NCBI RefSeq assembly: GCF_011742165.1 | Contig: NZ_JAAQTO010000065.1 | Location: 1 to 52,311, forward strand | Reading direction: 5' to 3' | Source: Billgrantia bachuensis | Lineage (GTDB): Bacteria; Pseudomonadota; Gammaproteobacteria; Pseudomonadales; Halomonadaceae | DNA: 52,311 bases | In this document: positions 42,687-51,207 of the stretch, piece after piece | Numbering within the stretch: the first letter of the stretch is position 1 | Layout of the letters: each line of letters starts with the position of its first letter | Made by a program: the position numbers and the translations under genes | The notes under the pieces: generated by a model | Told to the model about the DNA's origin: nothing | What the model saw: the letters and a program-made list of their open reading frames with translations, nothing else | Databases searched by the model: none

Positions 42687-43442
42687 ATGAGCGACGCCCC
42701 CCATCTGCAACCGACCCTGATCGAGCCCGATTGGCCGGCGCCCGCCGCTGTCGGTGCCTTTGTTACCACGCGCGAGACGGGGCCCAGCCAGGACGAGTAT
42801 GCCTGCTTCAATCCGGCCGATCAGGTGGGCGACAATCCCGCTCATGTGGCCTTGTGCCGCCGCTTGATCGGCAACGAGCTCGACGACGAGCGGCCGCTGT
42901 TGTGGCTCAAGCAGGTGCACGGTGCCCGGGTGCAGCCGAGCTATACCGCAAGCGTGCCCGAGGCGGATGCCTCGGTGGCTTTCGATCGTGGTCACGCCTG
43001 CGTGGTGCTGACCGCCGATTGCCTGCCGGTGTTCTTCTGCGACCGCCAGGGCACTAGGGTCGGTGTGGCCCATGCCGGTTGGCGGGGGCTGGCTGGCGGC
43101 GTGCTCGAGGCCACGGTGGCGGCGCTCTCCAGCCCGCCGGAAGAACTGATGGCCTGGCTGGGGCCGGCGATCTCCAATGCTCAGTTCGAGGTGGGCCCCG
43201 AGGTACAGCAGGCTTTCGTCGGCGTGCACCCGGAAGCGGCCGCGGCATTCGACCCCAGCCCATACCGCTTGGGCCATTACATGGCCGATCTCTACAAGCT
43301 CGCCCGCCTGCGCCTGGAGCGTCTCGGTGTGGCGCATGTCAGTGGAGGCCATTTCTGCACCGCCTGCGAGTCGCGCTTCTACTCGCATCGGCGTGACGAT
43401 GGGCGGACCGGGCGCATGGCCAGCGTAATCTGGCTGAGGTAG
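42687..43442 (+). CDS. pgeF: Polyphenol oxidase / purine nucleoside phosphorylase PgeF (YfiH)
   Basis: A 251-residue multicopper-fold-related protein of the YfiH family. Metal ligands are in LWLKQVHGARV, VVLTADCLPVFFCD and VGVAHAGWRGLAGG, and the C-terminal CTACESRFYSHRRD is a family mark. Members were first called laccase-like and are now also implicated in peptidoglycan editing and nucleoside phosphorolysis. GAGGAG precedes the ATG. It lies between rluD and clpB, the standard order in this group. Confidence 0.95.
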   Translation: MSDAPHLQPTLIEPDWPAPAAVGAFVTTRETGPSQDEYACFNPADQVGDNPAHVALCRRLIGNELDDERPLLWLKQVHGARVQPSYTASVPEADASVAFDRGHACVVLTADCLPVFFCDRQGTRVGVAHAGWRGLAGGVLEATVAALSSPPEELMAWLGPAISNAQFEVGPEVQQAFVGVHPEAAAAFDPSPYRLGHYMADLYKLARLRLERLGVAHVSGGHFCTACESRFYSHRRDDGRTGRMASVIWLR

Positions 43443-43457
43443 CACCAGCCCGCAACC

Positions 43458-43471
43458 TTGACCCGCGTCAA
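43458..43471. promoter_or_regulatory. FNR/Anr-like dyad upstream of clpB
   Basis: TTGACCCGCGTCAA is a perfect 5-bp inverted repeat with a 4-base centre, close to the FNR/Anr form TTGAT-N4-ATCAA. It ends 28 bases before the heat-shock -35. No regulator is known from the window, so the assignment is weak. Confidence 0.3.
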
Positions 43472-43499
43472 GCTGCCGCACTTCACTCCTGGCCGACGA

Positions 43500-43528
43500 C
43501 TTGAAAGCCGGCCACGCTGACTCCATTG
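43500..43528 (+). promoter_or_regulatory. Sigma-32 type promoter of clpB
   Basis: CTTGAAA (43500-43506), a 14-base spacer, then CTCCATTG (43521-43528). The sigma-32 consensus is CTTGAAA - 11 to 16 bases - CCCCATNT. The match and the 72-base distance to the clpB start make a heat-shock promoter likely. Confidence 0.75.
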
Positions 43529-43600
43529 AATCTGTCAATACGATACGACAGGGCCAAGCGGTGCGTCCGAACGCGCCGCCACCCCGATGGAGGAAAGCGA

Positions 43601-46183
43601 ATGCGTTTCGACAAGTTCACCGCCAAGCTGCAGAACGCCGTGGCCGACGCCCAGTCCCTGGCCGTGGGGAGAGGCCACAATCAGCTCGAGCCCGGCCACC
43701 TGTTGCTGGCGCTGCTCGATGCCCGTGACACCGGCCTCAAGGCACTCATCCAAAAGGCTGGCGGCGATGCCGCGCGCCTGCGCGATACCCTGGTGGGGCA
43801 TCTGGACGACCTGCCCCAGGTCGGCCAGTTCACCGGTGAGGTGCAGCCTTCACGCGACCTGATCAAGCTGTTCAACCTCACCGACCGCGAGGCGCAGAAG
43901 CGAGGCGATCAATACATCGCCAGCGAGCTGGTGCTGCTTGCCGCTCTCGAGATGGGCCATGCGGTGACCAAGCTGCTGACCCAGGCCGGCGTGACCCGCA
44001 AGGCATTGGAAAGTGCCATCGACAGCTTGCGCGGCGGTGAGCGGGTCGACGACCCCAACGCCGAGGAGCAGCGCGAGGCGCTGGAGAAGTACACGCTGGA
44101 TCTCACCGAGCGTGCCGCCGACGGCAAGCTCGACCCCGTAATCGGCCGCGACGACGAGATCCGCCGCACCATCCAGGTGCTGCAGCGGCGCACCAAGAAC
44201 AACCCGGTGCTGATCGGCGAGCCCGGCGTGGGCAAGACCGCCATCGTCGAGGGTCTGGCCCAGCGTATCGTCAACGGCGAGGTGCCGGAGGGGCTCAAGG
44301 ACAAGCGTGTGCTGTCGCTCGATATGGGCTCGCTGCTGGCCGGGGCCAAGTTTCGCGGCGAGTTCGAGGAGCGGCTGAAGGCGGTGCTCAAGGAGCTGGC
44401 CCAGGAGGAGGGCCGGGTGATCCTGTTCATCGACGAGCTGCACACCATGGTCGGTGCCGGCAAGGCCGAGGGCGCCATGGACGCCGGCAACATGCTCAAG
44501 CCGGCGCTGGCGCGCGGTGAACTGCACTGCGTGGGCGCCACCACCCTCGACGAGTACCGCAAGTACATCGAGAAGGATGCCGCGCTCGAGCGTCGCTTCC
44601 AGAAGGTACTGGTCGACGAGCCCTCCGAGGAGGATACCGTGGCGATCCTGCGCGGCCTCAAGGAGCGCTACGAGGTGCACCACGGTGTCGACATCACCGA
44701 CGGCGCGATCATCGCTGCGGCCAAGCTCTCGACCCGCTACATCACCGACCGTCAATTGCCCGACAAGGCCATCGACCTGATCGACGAGGCGTCGTCGCGT
44801 ATACGTATGGAGCTCGACTCCAAGCCCGAGGAGATGGATCGCCTCGACCGGCGGCTGATCCAGCTCAAGATGGAGCGCGAGCATCTCAAGAAGGAGACCG
44901 ACGAAGCCTCGAAGAAGCGTCTCGAGAGCCTGCAGGAGCAGATCGACGATCTAGAGCGCGAATACGCCGACCTGGACGAGATCTGGAAAGCCGAGAAGGC
45001 CAGTATTCAGGGCGCCGCCCAGTTCAAGGACGAGCTCGACCGTGCTCGCATCGATCTGGAGCAGGCGCGTCGCCAGGGCGATCTCGGCCGCATGTCGGAA
45101 CTGCAGTACGGCGTGATTCCGGAACTGGAGAAGAAAATCGCCGAGTCGAGCGAAACCGAGGCCGATACCTCGCAGCACAAGCTATTGCGCTCCAACGTCA
45201 CCGAAGAGGAGATCGCCGAGGTGGTGTCGCGCTGGACCGGTATCCCGGTGGCCAAGATGCTGGAAGGTGAGCGCGACAAGCTGCTGCGCATGGAGGAGGC
45301 GTTGCATCAGCGGGTGATCGGTCAGGAGGAGGCGGTGACAGCTGTGGCCAACGCCGTTCGTCGCTCGCGTGCCGGGCTCGCCGATCCCAACCGTCCCAAC
45401 GGCTCGTTCCTGTTTCTTGGCCCGACCGGTGTAGGCAAGACGGAACTATGCAAGGCGCTGGCCAACTTCCTCTTCGATACCGAGGAGGCAATGGTGCGCA
45501 TCGACATGTCGGAGTTCATGGAGAAACACTCCGTGGCGCGGCTGATCGGTGCGCCTCCCGGCTATGTCGGCTACGAGGAGGGTGGCTACCTGACCGAGGC
45601 CGTACGGCGCAAGCCCTACTCCGTACTGCTGCTGGACGAAGTGGAGAAGGCGCACCCGGATGTCTTCAATATCCTGCTGCAGGTGCTTGAGGACGGCCGG
45701 CTCACCGACGGCCAGGGGCGCACCGTGGACTTCCGCAACACGGTGATCGTGATGACCTCCAACATGGGCTCGGACATCATCCAGCGCATGGGCGGTGCCG
45801 ACGAGCAGTACGAGGAGATGAAGAGCGCCGTCATGGACGTGGTGGGCATGCATTTCCGCCCCGAGCTGATCAACCGTATCGACGAGGTGGTGGTATTCCA
45901 TGCCCTGCGCCAGGCGCAGATCGAGGCGATTGCCGGCATCCAGCTCGACCGCCTGCGCGCTCGCCTGGCCGAGCACGGCATGCAGCTCGAGGTCAGCGAC
46001 GAGGCGATGGCCCAGCTTGCCCTCGCGGGTTTTGACCCGGTGTTCGGGGCGCGGCCGCTCAAGCGGGCGATCCAGAGTCGTATCGAGAATCCTTTGGCCC
46101 AGGACCTGCTTGCCGGCCGCTTTGCTTCCGGTGACACGATTCGGGTCGAGTTGCAGGACGATACCTTGGTGTTCAGTAACTGA
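43601..46183 (+). CDS. clpB: ClpB, ATP-dependent disaggregase
   Basis: An 860-residue Hsp100 protein. It has the N-terminal Clp repeats (MRFDKFTAKLQNAVADAQ), first Walker A GEPGVGKT at 206-213, the coiled-coil middle domain at roughly 410-520 (MDRLDRRLIQLKMEREHLKK), and second Walker A GPTGVGKT near 606, with GAPPGYVGYEEGG. With DnaK it rescues aggregated proteins in the cytoplasm. The start at 43601 follows GGAGGAAA at 7 bases; the open frame from 43526 runs through the promoter. A sigma-32 promoter lies upstream and a terminator downstream. Length is normal. Confidence 0.98.
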   Translation: MRFDKFTAKLQNAVADAQSLAVGRGHNQLEPGHLLLALLDARDTGLKALIQKAGGDAARLRDTLVGHLDDLPQVGQFTGEVQPSRDLIKLFNLTDREAQKRGDQYIASELVLLAALEMGHAVTKLLTQAGVTRKALESAIDSLRGGERVDDPNAEEQREALEKYTLDLTERAADGKLDPVIGRDDEIRRTIQVLQRRTKNNPVLIGEPGVGKTAIVEGLAQRIVNGEVPEGLKDKRVLSLDMGSLLAGAKFRGEFEERLKAVLKELAQEEGRVILFIDELHTMVGAGKAEGAMDAGNMLKPALARGELHCVGATTLDEYRKYIEKDAALERRFQKVLVDEPSEEDTVAILRGLKERYEVHHGVDITDGAIIAAAKLSTRYITDRQLPDKAIDLIDEASSRIRMELDSKPEEMDRLDRRLIQLKMEREHLKKETDEASKKRLESLQEQIDDLEREYADLDEIWKAEKASIQGAAQFKDELDRARIDLEQARRQGDLGRMSELQYGVIPELEKKIAESSETEADTSQHKLLRSNVTEEEIAEVVSRWTGIPVAKMLEGERDKLLRMEEALHQRVIGQEEAVTAVANAVRRSRAGLADPNRPNGSFLFLGPTGVGKTELCKALANFLFDTEEAMVRIDMSEFMEKHSVARLIGAPPGYVGYEEGGYLTEAVRRKPYSVLLLDEVEKAHPDVFNILLQVLEDGRLTDGQGRTVDFRNTVIVMTSNMGSDIIQRMGGADEQYEEMKSAVMDVVGMHFRPELINRIDEVVVFHALRQAQIEAIAGIQLDRLRARLAEHGMQLEVSDEAMAQLALAGFDPVFGARPLKRAIQSRIENPLAQDLLAGRFASGDTIRVELQDDTLVFSN

Positions 46184-46263
46184 TACACACGGTAACGCGC
46201 TGGTCGGTACGCCGGCCGGTGAGCGGCTACACTGTCTTATAGGTTGCGTCCTGTAACCCCCTT

Positions 46264-46294
46264 GCCCGCCCGCACATTGCCGGCGGGCTTTTTT
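46264..46294 (+). terminator. Rho-independent terminator after clpB
   Basis: GCCCGCC (46264-46270) pairs with GGCGGGC (46282-46288), followed by six T residues (46289-46294). It lies 80 bases after the clpB stop. Confidence 0.9.
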
Positions 46295-46325
46295 ACGCTG
46301 CGGCATGCTCGCGATCGCACTACGG

Positions 46326-46354
46326 TTGACACTTTCGCTAGGCTGTTGGAATCT
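46326..46354 (+). promoter_or_regulatory. Possible ilvI promoter
   Basis: A perfect -35 TTGACA (46326-46331) lies right after the clpB terminator. The -10 is poor: AATCTT or GAATCT at 17-18 bases. If used, the ilvI message has a leader of about 340 bases. Confidence 0.35.
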
Positions 46355-46455
46355 TGAGCGTTCCTGATTTGCGGGCGCGGATTCCTGCGGGCAACCCCCC
46401 ATCCCCGCGCGAAGGGTGGGCCGTTTTGGCCTCTACCCGCCGAAGGACTACCGGA

Positions 46456-46698
46456 ATGCGGTCAACCACCGCTTCTGGCCAATGCCCCGACGCGGCAATC
46501 CGCCGTGATAGGGTACTGCTGATTGTCTTGCGTATGCAGCAATCGGTGGTTCCCGAAGAGAGTGCAGGCCCCAACAGGGCTAAATGCCAGGGTTTGGCAT
46601 CAGGTGTCGGCCTCGCCGACAGCGGCATACCGCCGCACTCGAAACCGTGCCCGTCATGGGCTCGGATCGCACTCGAGACCTCCAGGGGAGATACACAA
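46456..46698 (+). promoter_or_regulatory. Leader of ilvI with branched-chain codon run and tandem hairpins
   Basis: The leader contains an ATG at 46456 with AAGGA 8 bases upstream, in frame with ilvI and without a stop. About twenty codons on it reads RVLLIVLRMQQSVVPEE, six branched-chain codons in a row and then two Val codons. Downstream lie three perfect hairpins: ATGCCA/TGGCAT (46584-46600), TGTCGGC/GCCGACA (46605-46621) and GCGGC/GCCGC (46622-46636). This resembles an amino-acid attenuator, though the missing stop codon and missing T tract are unlike the classical type. No separate gene is seen between 46184 and 46698. Confidence 0.45.
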
Positions 46699-48423
46699 GT
46701 GGAATTGCTTTCCGGCGCGGATATGATCGCCCGATTCCTGCAGGATGAAGGCGTCGAATACATCTATGGCTATCCGGGCGGCGCGGCACTGCATATCTAC
46801 GATGCACTGTTCCGCCAGGACAAGGTCAAGCACATCCTGGTTCGCCACGAGCAGGCGGCCACCCATGCCGCCGACGGCTATGCCAGGGCCTCAGGCAAGC
46901 CCGGCGTGGTTCTCGTCACCTCCGGCCCGGGGGCCACCAACGCGGTTACCGGCATCGCCACCGCCTACATGGATTCGATTCCCATGGTGGTGCTGTGCGG
47001 GCAGGTGATGAGCCACCTGATCGGCGACGACGCCTTCCAGGAGACCGATATCATCGGCGTGACCCGCCCGATCGTGAAGCACAGCTTCTCGATCAAGCAT
47101 CCGACCGAGATTCCGGAGGTGTTGAAAAAAGCTTTCTACCTGGCCGCGACGGGGCGCCCCGGGCCGGTGGTGGTGGACATTCCCAAGGACATGACGGCGC
47201 CCACCGAGCGCTACGAGTACGTCTACCCGAAGAAGGTCAAGATGCGCTCCTACAACCCGGTGGCGCGGGGGCACACCGGCCAGATCAAGAAGGCCGTGGA
47301 GATGATGCTCAAGGCCAAGCGGCCGGTGTTCTACACCGGGGGCGGGGTTATTACCGGGCGCGCCTGTGAGGGCCTGACCGATCTGGTCAAGCGCCTCGAC
47401 TATCCCATCACCACCACGCTGATGGGCATCGGCTCCTATCCGCAGAGTGATCGCCAATGCCTGGGTTGGCTGGGCATGCACGGCTCCTACGAGTCAAACA
47501 TGGCCATGCACCATGCCGATCTAATTATCGCGATCGGTGCGCGTTTCGACGACCGCGTGACCAACAACACGTCCAAGTTCTGCCCTACCGCCAAGATCAT
47601 CCACGTCGACATCGACCCCAGCTCGGTGTCGAAGACGGTGCGTGCCGATGTGCCGATCGTTGGGCCGGCAGCCAGCGTCATCGACGAGATGATCAGCCTG
47701 GTACAGGGCAAGGAGATCGCTCATCCCGAGGCGCTGACCGAGTGGTGGCAGAAGATCGACGGCTGGCGCGAGGAACGCCGCGGCAAGCTCTACGAGCCGT
47801 CGAAGCCGGGCGAGCAGCTCAAGCCGCAGGAGGTGATCGAGGCGCTATGCGAAGTGACGCGCGGCGAGGCGTACGTAACCACCGACGTGGGCCAGCACCA
47901 GATGTTCGCGGCGCAGTACTACAAGTTCGACAAGCCCAACCGCTTCATTACCTCGGGCGGGCTCGGCACCATGGGTTTCGGCTTTCCCGCGGCCATGGGT
48001 ATCAAGCAGAACTTCCCCGAGGAGCAGGTGATCTGCGTCACCGGTGAGGGCAGTTTCCAGATGATGATGCAGGAGCTCTCCACCTGTAAGCAGTTCGGTG
48101 GCGGCGTCAAGATCATCAATCTCAACAACGCGTCGCTGGGCATGGTGCGCCAGTGGCAGGACCTCAACTACAAGTCGCGCCACGCGCACTCCTACATGGA
48201 GTCGCTGCCGGATTTCGCCAAGCTGATCGAGGCGTATGGCTTCACCGCGCTGCGGGTGGAGACGATGGACGAGCTACGCCCGGCGCTGGAACGCACCTTC
48301 GCCGACAAGCACGAGCTGGTATTCGTGGATGTCATCGTCGACCCGCGCGAGCACGTTTATCCGATGCAGGTGCCCCTGGGCTCCATGCGTGACATGCTGC
48401 TGTCCAAGACGGAGCGGACCTGA
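46699..48423 (+). CDS. ilvI: Acetolactate synthase, large (catalytic) subunit
   Basis: A 574-residue thiamine-diphosphate enzyme opening MELLSGADMIARFLQDEGVE, with YPGGAALHIYDAL and the catalytic Glu in VRHEQAATHAADGYARASG. The FAD region is FDDRVTNNTSKF and the thiamine-diphosphate motif GEGSFQMMMQELSTCKQFGG. It makes acetolactate and acetohydroxybutyrate, the first common step to valine, leucine and isoleucine. The GTG at 46699 has GGGGAG upstream and matches the family N-terminus; the frame is open to 46354, which is discussed as leader. It overlaps ilvH by one base. Confidence 0.96.
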   Translation: MELLSGADMIARFLQDEGVEYIYGYPGGAALHIYDALFRQDKVKHILVRHEQAATHAADGYARASGKPGVVLVTSGPGATNAVTGIATAYMDSIPMVVLCGQVMSHLIGDDAFQETDIIGVTRPIVKHSFSIKHPTEIPEVLKKAFYLAATGRPGPVVVDIPKDMTAPTERYEYVYPKKVKMRSYNPVARGHTGQIKKAVEMMLKAKRPVFYTGGGVITGRACEGLTDLVKRLDYPITTTLMGIGSYPQSDRQCLGWLGMHGSYESNMAMHHADLIIAIGARFDDRVTNNTSKFCPTAKIIHVDIDPSSVSKTVRADVPIVGPAASVIDEMISLVQGKEIAHPEALTEWWQKIDGWREERRGKLYEPSKPGEQLKPQEVIEALCEVTRGEAYVTTDVGQHQMFAAQYYKFDKPNRFITSGGLGTMGFGFPAAMGIKQNFPEEQVICVTGEGSFQMMMQELSTCKQFGGGVKIINLNNASLGMVRQWQDLNYKSRHAHSYMESLPDFAKLIEAYGFTALRVETMDELRPALERTFADKHELVFVDVIVDPREHVYPMQVPLGSMRDMLLSKTERT

Positions 48424-48914
48424 TGCGCCATATCATCTCGATTCTCATGGAAAACGAACCGGGCGCACTGTCTCGCGTGGTAGGGCTGTTCTCGCAGCGC
48501 AACTTCAACATCGAGACGCTCAACGTGGCGCCGACCGAGGACCCATCGCTGTCGCGGCTGACCGTGACCACCGTGGGCGACGATCGTGTGATCGAACAGA
48601 TCACCAAGCACCTCAACAAGCTGATCGACGTGATCAAGCTGGTCGACCTTACCGAGGGCAACCACATCGAGCGCGAGCTGATGCTGGTGAAGGTCAAGGC
48701 CTTGGGAGCGGCACGCGACGAGGTCAAGCGTACCGTCGACATCTTCCGTGCTCAGATCGTCGACGTGACGCCGAGTCTCTATACCGTGCAGATCACAGGC
48801 GACGCCTCCAAGCTCGATGCCTTCCTGCAGGCCATGGGGCCGGTGGGGATTCTCGAGGTGGCGCGGACCGGCGTGTCCGGCATCGCCCGGGGAGACAAGG
48901 TTCTCAGCCTCTGA
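48423..48914 (+). CDS. ilvH: Acetolactate synthase, small (regulatory) subunit
   Basis: A 163-residue protein with an N-terminal ACT domain, MRHIISILMENEPGALSRVV, then GLFSQRNFNIETLNVAPTED, and a C-terminal domain with SKLDAFLQAMGPVGILEVAR. It activates the large subunit and gives valine feedback inhibition. TGATG overlap with ilvI shows coupling. Length and pattern are those of IlvH. Confidence 0.97.
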   Translation: MRHIISILMENEPGALSRVVGLFSQRNFNIETLNVAPTEDPSLSRLTVTTVGDDRVIEQITKHLNKLIDVIKLVDLTEGNHIERELMLVKVKALGAARDEVKRTVDIFRAQIVDVTPSLYTVQITGDASKLDAFLQAMGPVGILEVARTGVSGIARGDKVLSL

Positions 48915-48937
48915 TCTCAGTTGTCTGCAGGATCGAC

Positions 48938-48962
48938 AAGCCGCCTTTCGGGGCGGCTTTTT
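48938..48962 (+). terminator. Rho-independent terminator after ilvH
   Basis: AAGCCGCC (48938-48945) pairs with GGCGGCTT (48952-48959), followed by TTTTT. It separates ilvH from the convergent ilvY. Confidence 0.92.
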
Positions 48963-48975
48963 CTTGGGTTCCGAC

Positions 48976-49863
48976 CTAACGTTCCTCGACCTCGTCCCAC
49001 AGCGCCTGAATCAGCGGGCTCTTCAGCTGTCGGTTGAGCACACACAGGCCGACGTCGTAGTGGGGCAGCTCGGGTTTCACCGATAGCACTCGCACCCGCT
49101 CGGCGAGCGGGCTGTTATCGAGCACGATCTTCGGCACAACACCGATGCCGAAACCCAGCCCCACCATGCTGACGATTGCTTCGTGACCGGCCACCTGGGC
49201 GTAGATGGTCGGCGCCACGCCCAGCGCTCGGAACCACGTATCGGCATATTCCCGTGACAGTCCCGCTTCGGAGAGAATCATCGGTACGGCTCGCCACTGT
49301 TCCGCGGAGGGGGAAGTAGGCGTTGCCGGAATCCACGGTGCCTGCTCCACCGGGGCGATAAATACCAGCGGCGAGCGGGTCAATGACTTGAAGACCAATC
49401 CCACCGGCGCGCTGCGCGGTCGGGGCGTAATCGCCATGTCCTCCTCGCCGGCGAGCACCCGATTCATCGCCTCAGCCGGGTCGCCGGTATGCAGCTTGAG
49501 CTCGATGCGTGGGTGGTGCAAACGGAAGTCGCTGAGCAAGTCGTAGAGGAAGCTGTAGCTTGCTGTGACCGAGCAGTAGATGCTGATCTCGCCGGCAAGC
49601 TCGCCGGCCTGGCTGCTCAGCGTATGGCGCAGCATTTCCCACTGGGCCAGCGCCTCGCGCGCATAAGCCTGAAAGACCAGGCCTTGGCGAGTCAGGCTGA
49701 CATGGCGGTTGTCGCGGACGAACAGCGGGGCATCAAGACTCTCCTCGAGCTGTCGGATGGTGCGGGAGAGCGTCGAGGGGCTGACGTGGCACAGTTCGCT
49801 GGCCCGGCCGAAGTGCAGCGTGTCGGCCAGAGTAAGAAACTGCTTGAGGGGGCGCGTGTCCAT
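48976..49863 (-). CDS. ilvY: IlvY, LysR-type activator of ilvC
   Basis: A 295-residue LysR regulator with the N-terminal winged helix (FGRASELCHVSPSTLSRTIR, LEESLDAPLFVRDNRHVSLT) and a periplasmic-binding-like effector domain. Its divergent place opposite ilvC is that of IlvY, which activates ilvC in response to acetolactate or acetohydroxybutyrate. The start at 49863 (MDTRPLKQF) is the family N-terminus. Confidence 0.93.
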   Translation of the reverse strand: MDTRPLKQFLTLADTLHFGRASELCHVSPSTLSRTIRQLEESLDAPLFVRDNRHVSLTRQGLVFQAYAREALAQWEMLRHTLSSQAGELAGEISIYCSVTASYSFLYDLLSDFRLHHPRIELKLHTGDPAEAMNRVLAGEEDMAITPRPRSAPVGLVFKSLTRSPLVFIAPVEQAPWIPATPTSPSAEQWRAVPMILSEAGLSREYADTWFRALGVAPTIYAQVAGHEAIVSMVGLGFGIGVVPKIVLDNSPLAERVRVLSVKPELPHYDVGLCVLNRQLKSPLIQALWDEVEER

Positions 49864-49873
49864 GTCCGGATTA

Positions 49874-49922
49874 TTGCATGATTCGGCACGTGACGTTGCA
49901 AATATCGCGTTTTACGCAACGT
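49874..49922. promoter_or_regulatory. Overlapping dyads, candidate IlvY operators
   Basis: ACGTTGC (49893-49899) and GCAACGT (49916-49922) form one inverted repeat; TTGCA (49874-49878) and TGCAA (49897-49901) form another that overlaps it. Two adjacent operators between ilvY and ilvC are known for E. coli; the TTGCA-type half sites agree. Binding by this IlvY is inferred. Confidence 0.6.
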
Positions 49923-50041
49923 TGCTCAGGCGTTAAGGTGAATTCATCGAATGACCCGAATCCCAGCGCCGCGACAGACGGCGCGGGTGGCCATCAACGC
50001 TGACACCAACTTCACCGACTTTCGTTACCAGGAGCACCAGC

Positions 50042-51058
50042 ATGCGCGTTTACTACGACAAGGACTGCGACCTCTCCCTCATCCAGGGCAAGAAGGTCAC
50101 TATCGTGGGCTACGGTTCACAGGGCCATGCCCACGCCAACAACCTCAAGGAGTCCGGCGTCGACGTCACCGTCGCCCTGCGTTCGGGCTCTTCCTCAGCG
50201 GCCAAGGCCGAAGGGGCCGGCCTCAAAGTCGCTTCCGTCGAAGAGGCATGCAAGAGTGCCGACGTGGTAATGCTCCTGGCGCCGGATGAGAATCAGAAGG
50301 CGATCTACGAGAACCAGGTCGAGCCGAACCTGAAGGAAGGCGCCACGCTGGCCTTCGCTCACGGCTTCAACATTCACTACAACCAGATCGAGCCACGCCG
50401 CGACCTCGACGTGATCATGGTCGCCCCCAAGGCGCCGGGCCACACCGTGCGCTCCGAATTCGTCAAGGGTGGCGGTATCCCCGACTTGATTGCCATCCAT
50501 CAGGACGCCTCCGGCAGGGCCAAGGAGCTCGCACTCTCCTACGCCGCGGCCATCGGCGGCGGTCGCAGCGGCATCATCGAGACAACCTTCAAGGACGAGA
50601 CCGAGACCGACCTGTTCGGCGAGCAGGCCGTACTGTGCGGCGGTGCCGTGGAGCTGGTCAAGGCCGGCTTCGAAACCCTGACCGAGGCCGGCTACGCTCC
50701 GGAGATGGCTTACTTCGAGTGCCTGCACGAGCTCAAGCTGATCGTCGATCTGATGTATGAGGGCGGCATTGCCAACATGAACTACTCCATCTCCAACAAC
50801 GCGGAGTATGGTGAGTACGTGACCGGCCCCGAGGTGATCAACGAGCAGTCTCGCCAGGCCATGCGCAATGCACTCAAGCGCATCCAGACCGGCGAGTACG
50901 CCAAGATGTTCATTCAGGAAGGCAACACCAACTATCCGTCGATGACCGCGCGTCGTCGCCTGAATGCCGAGCACGAGATCGAGCAGGTGGGCGCCAAGCT
51001 GCGCGGCATGATGCCGTGGATTGCTGCCAATCAGCTGGTCGACAAGACCAAGAACTGA
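50042..51058 (+). CDS. ilvC: Ketol-acid reductoisomerase
   Basis: A 338-residue class I enzyme: MRVYYDKDCDLSLIQGKKV, Rossmann motif VGYGSQGHAHANNL, the metal-binding block FKDETETDLFGEQAVLCGG, and ECLHELKLIVDLMYEGGI. It performs the isomerisation and NADPH reduction after acetolactate synthase. AGGAG lies 10 bases before the ATG. It is likely controlled by IlvY from the shared intergenic region. Confidence 0.98.
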   Translation: MRVYYDKDCDLSLIQGKKVTIVGYGSQGHAHANNLKESGVDVTVALRSGSSSAAKAEGAGLKVASVEEACKSADVVMLLAPDENQKAIYENQVEPNLKEGATLAFAHGFNIHYNQIEPRRDLDVIMVAPKAPGHTVRSEFVKGGGIPDLIAIHQDASGRAKELALSYAAAIGGGRSGIIETTFKDETETDLFGEQAVLCGGAVELVKAGFETLTEAGYAPEMAYFECLHELKLIVDLMYEGGIANMNYSISNNAEYGEYVTGPEVINEQSRQAMRNALKRIQTGEYAKMFIQEGNTNYPSMTARRRLNAEHEIEQVGAKLRGMMPWIAANQLVDKTKN

Positions 51059-51084
51059 GCCGTCTTATCGTTGTGATCATGCTG

Positions 51085-51104
51085 GGGCGCGGACTTCCGC
51101 GCCC
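51085..51104 (+). terminator. Hairpin after ilvC
   Basis: GGGCGCGG pairs with CCGCGCCC around ACTT, followed by TTGTCGT. The stem is strong but the T tract is poor, so termination may be partial. Confidence 0.55.
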
Positions 51105-51207
51105 TTGTCGTATCTGGCTGACAGCCGCTTCGCTTTTCGACTCGGCAGCACCGTGTAGAATGAAGGCAATACATAGAGTGGCCCCATTCTGGCAACGGAT
51201 GAGACGA

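Noticed and set aside
41760..43538. 592-codon open frame opposite rluD and pgeF
   Set aside because: It spans two conserved genes and their gap on the other strand; a GC-rich shadow.
45446..46402. 318-codon open frame opposite the end of clpB
   Set aside because: Antisense to the second ATPase domain and runs through the clpB terminator.
46354..46698. IlvI with a 115-residue N-terminal extension
   Set aside because: The IlvI family begins at MELLSGAD, and the GTG at 46699 has its own ribosome site. The extension is kept only as a leader finding.
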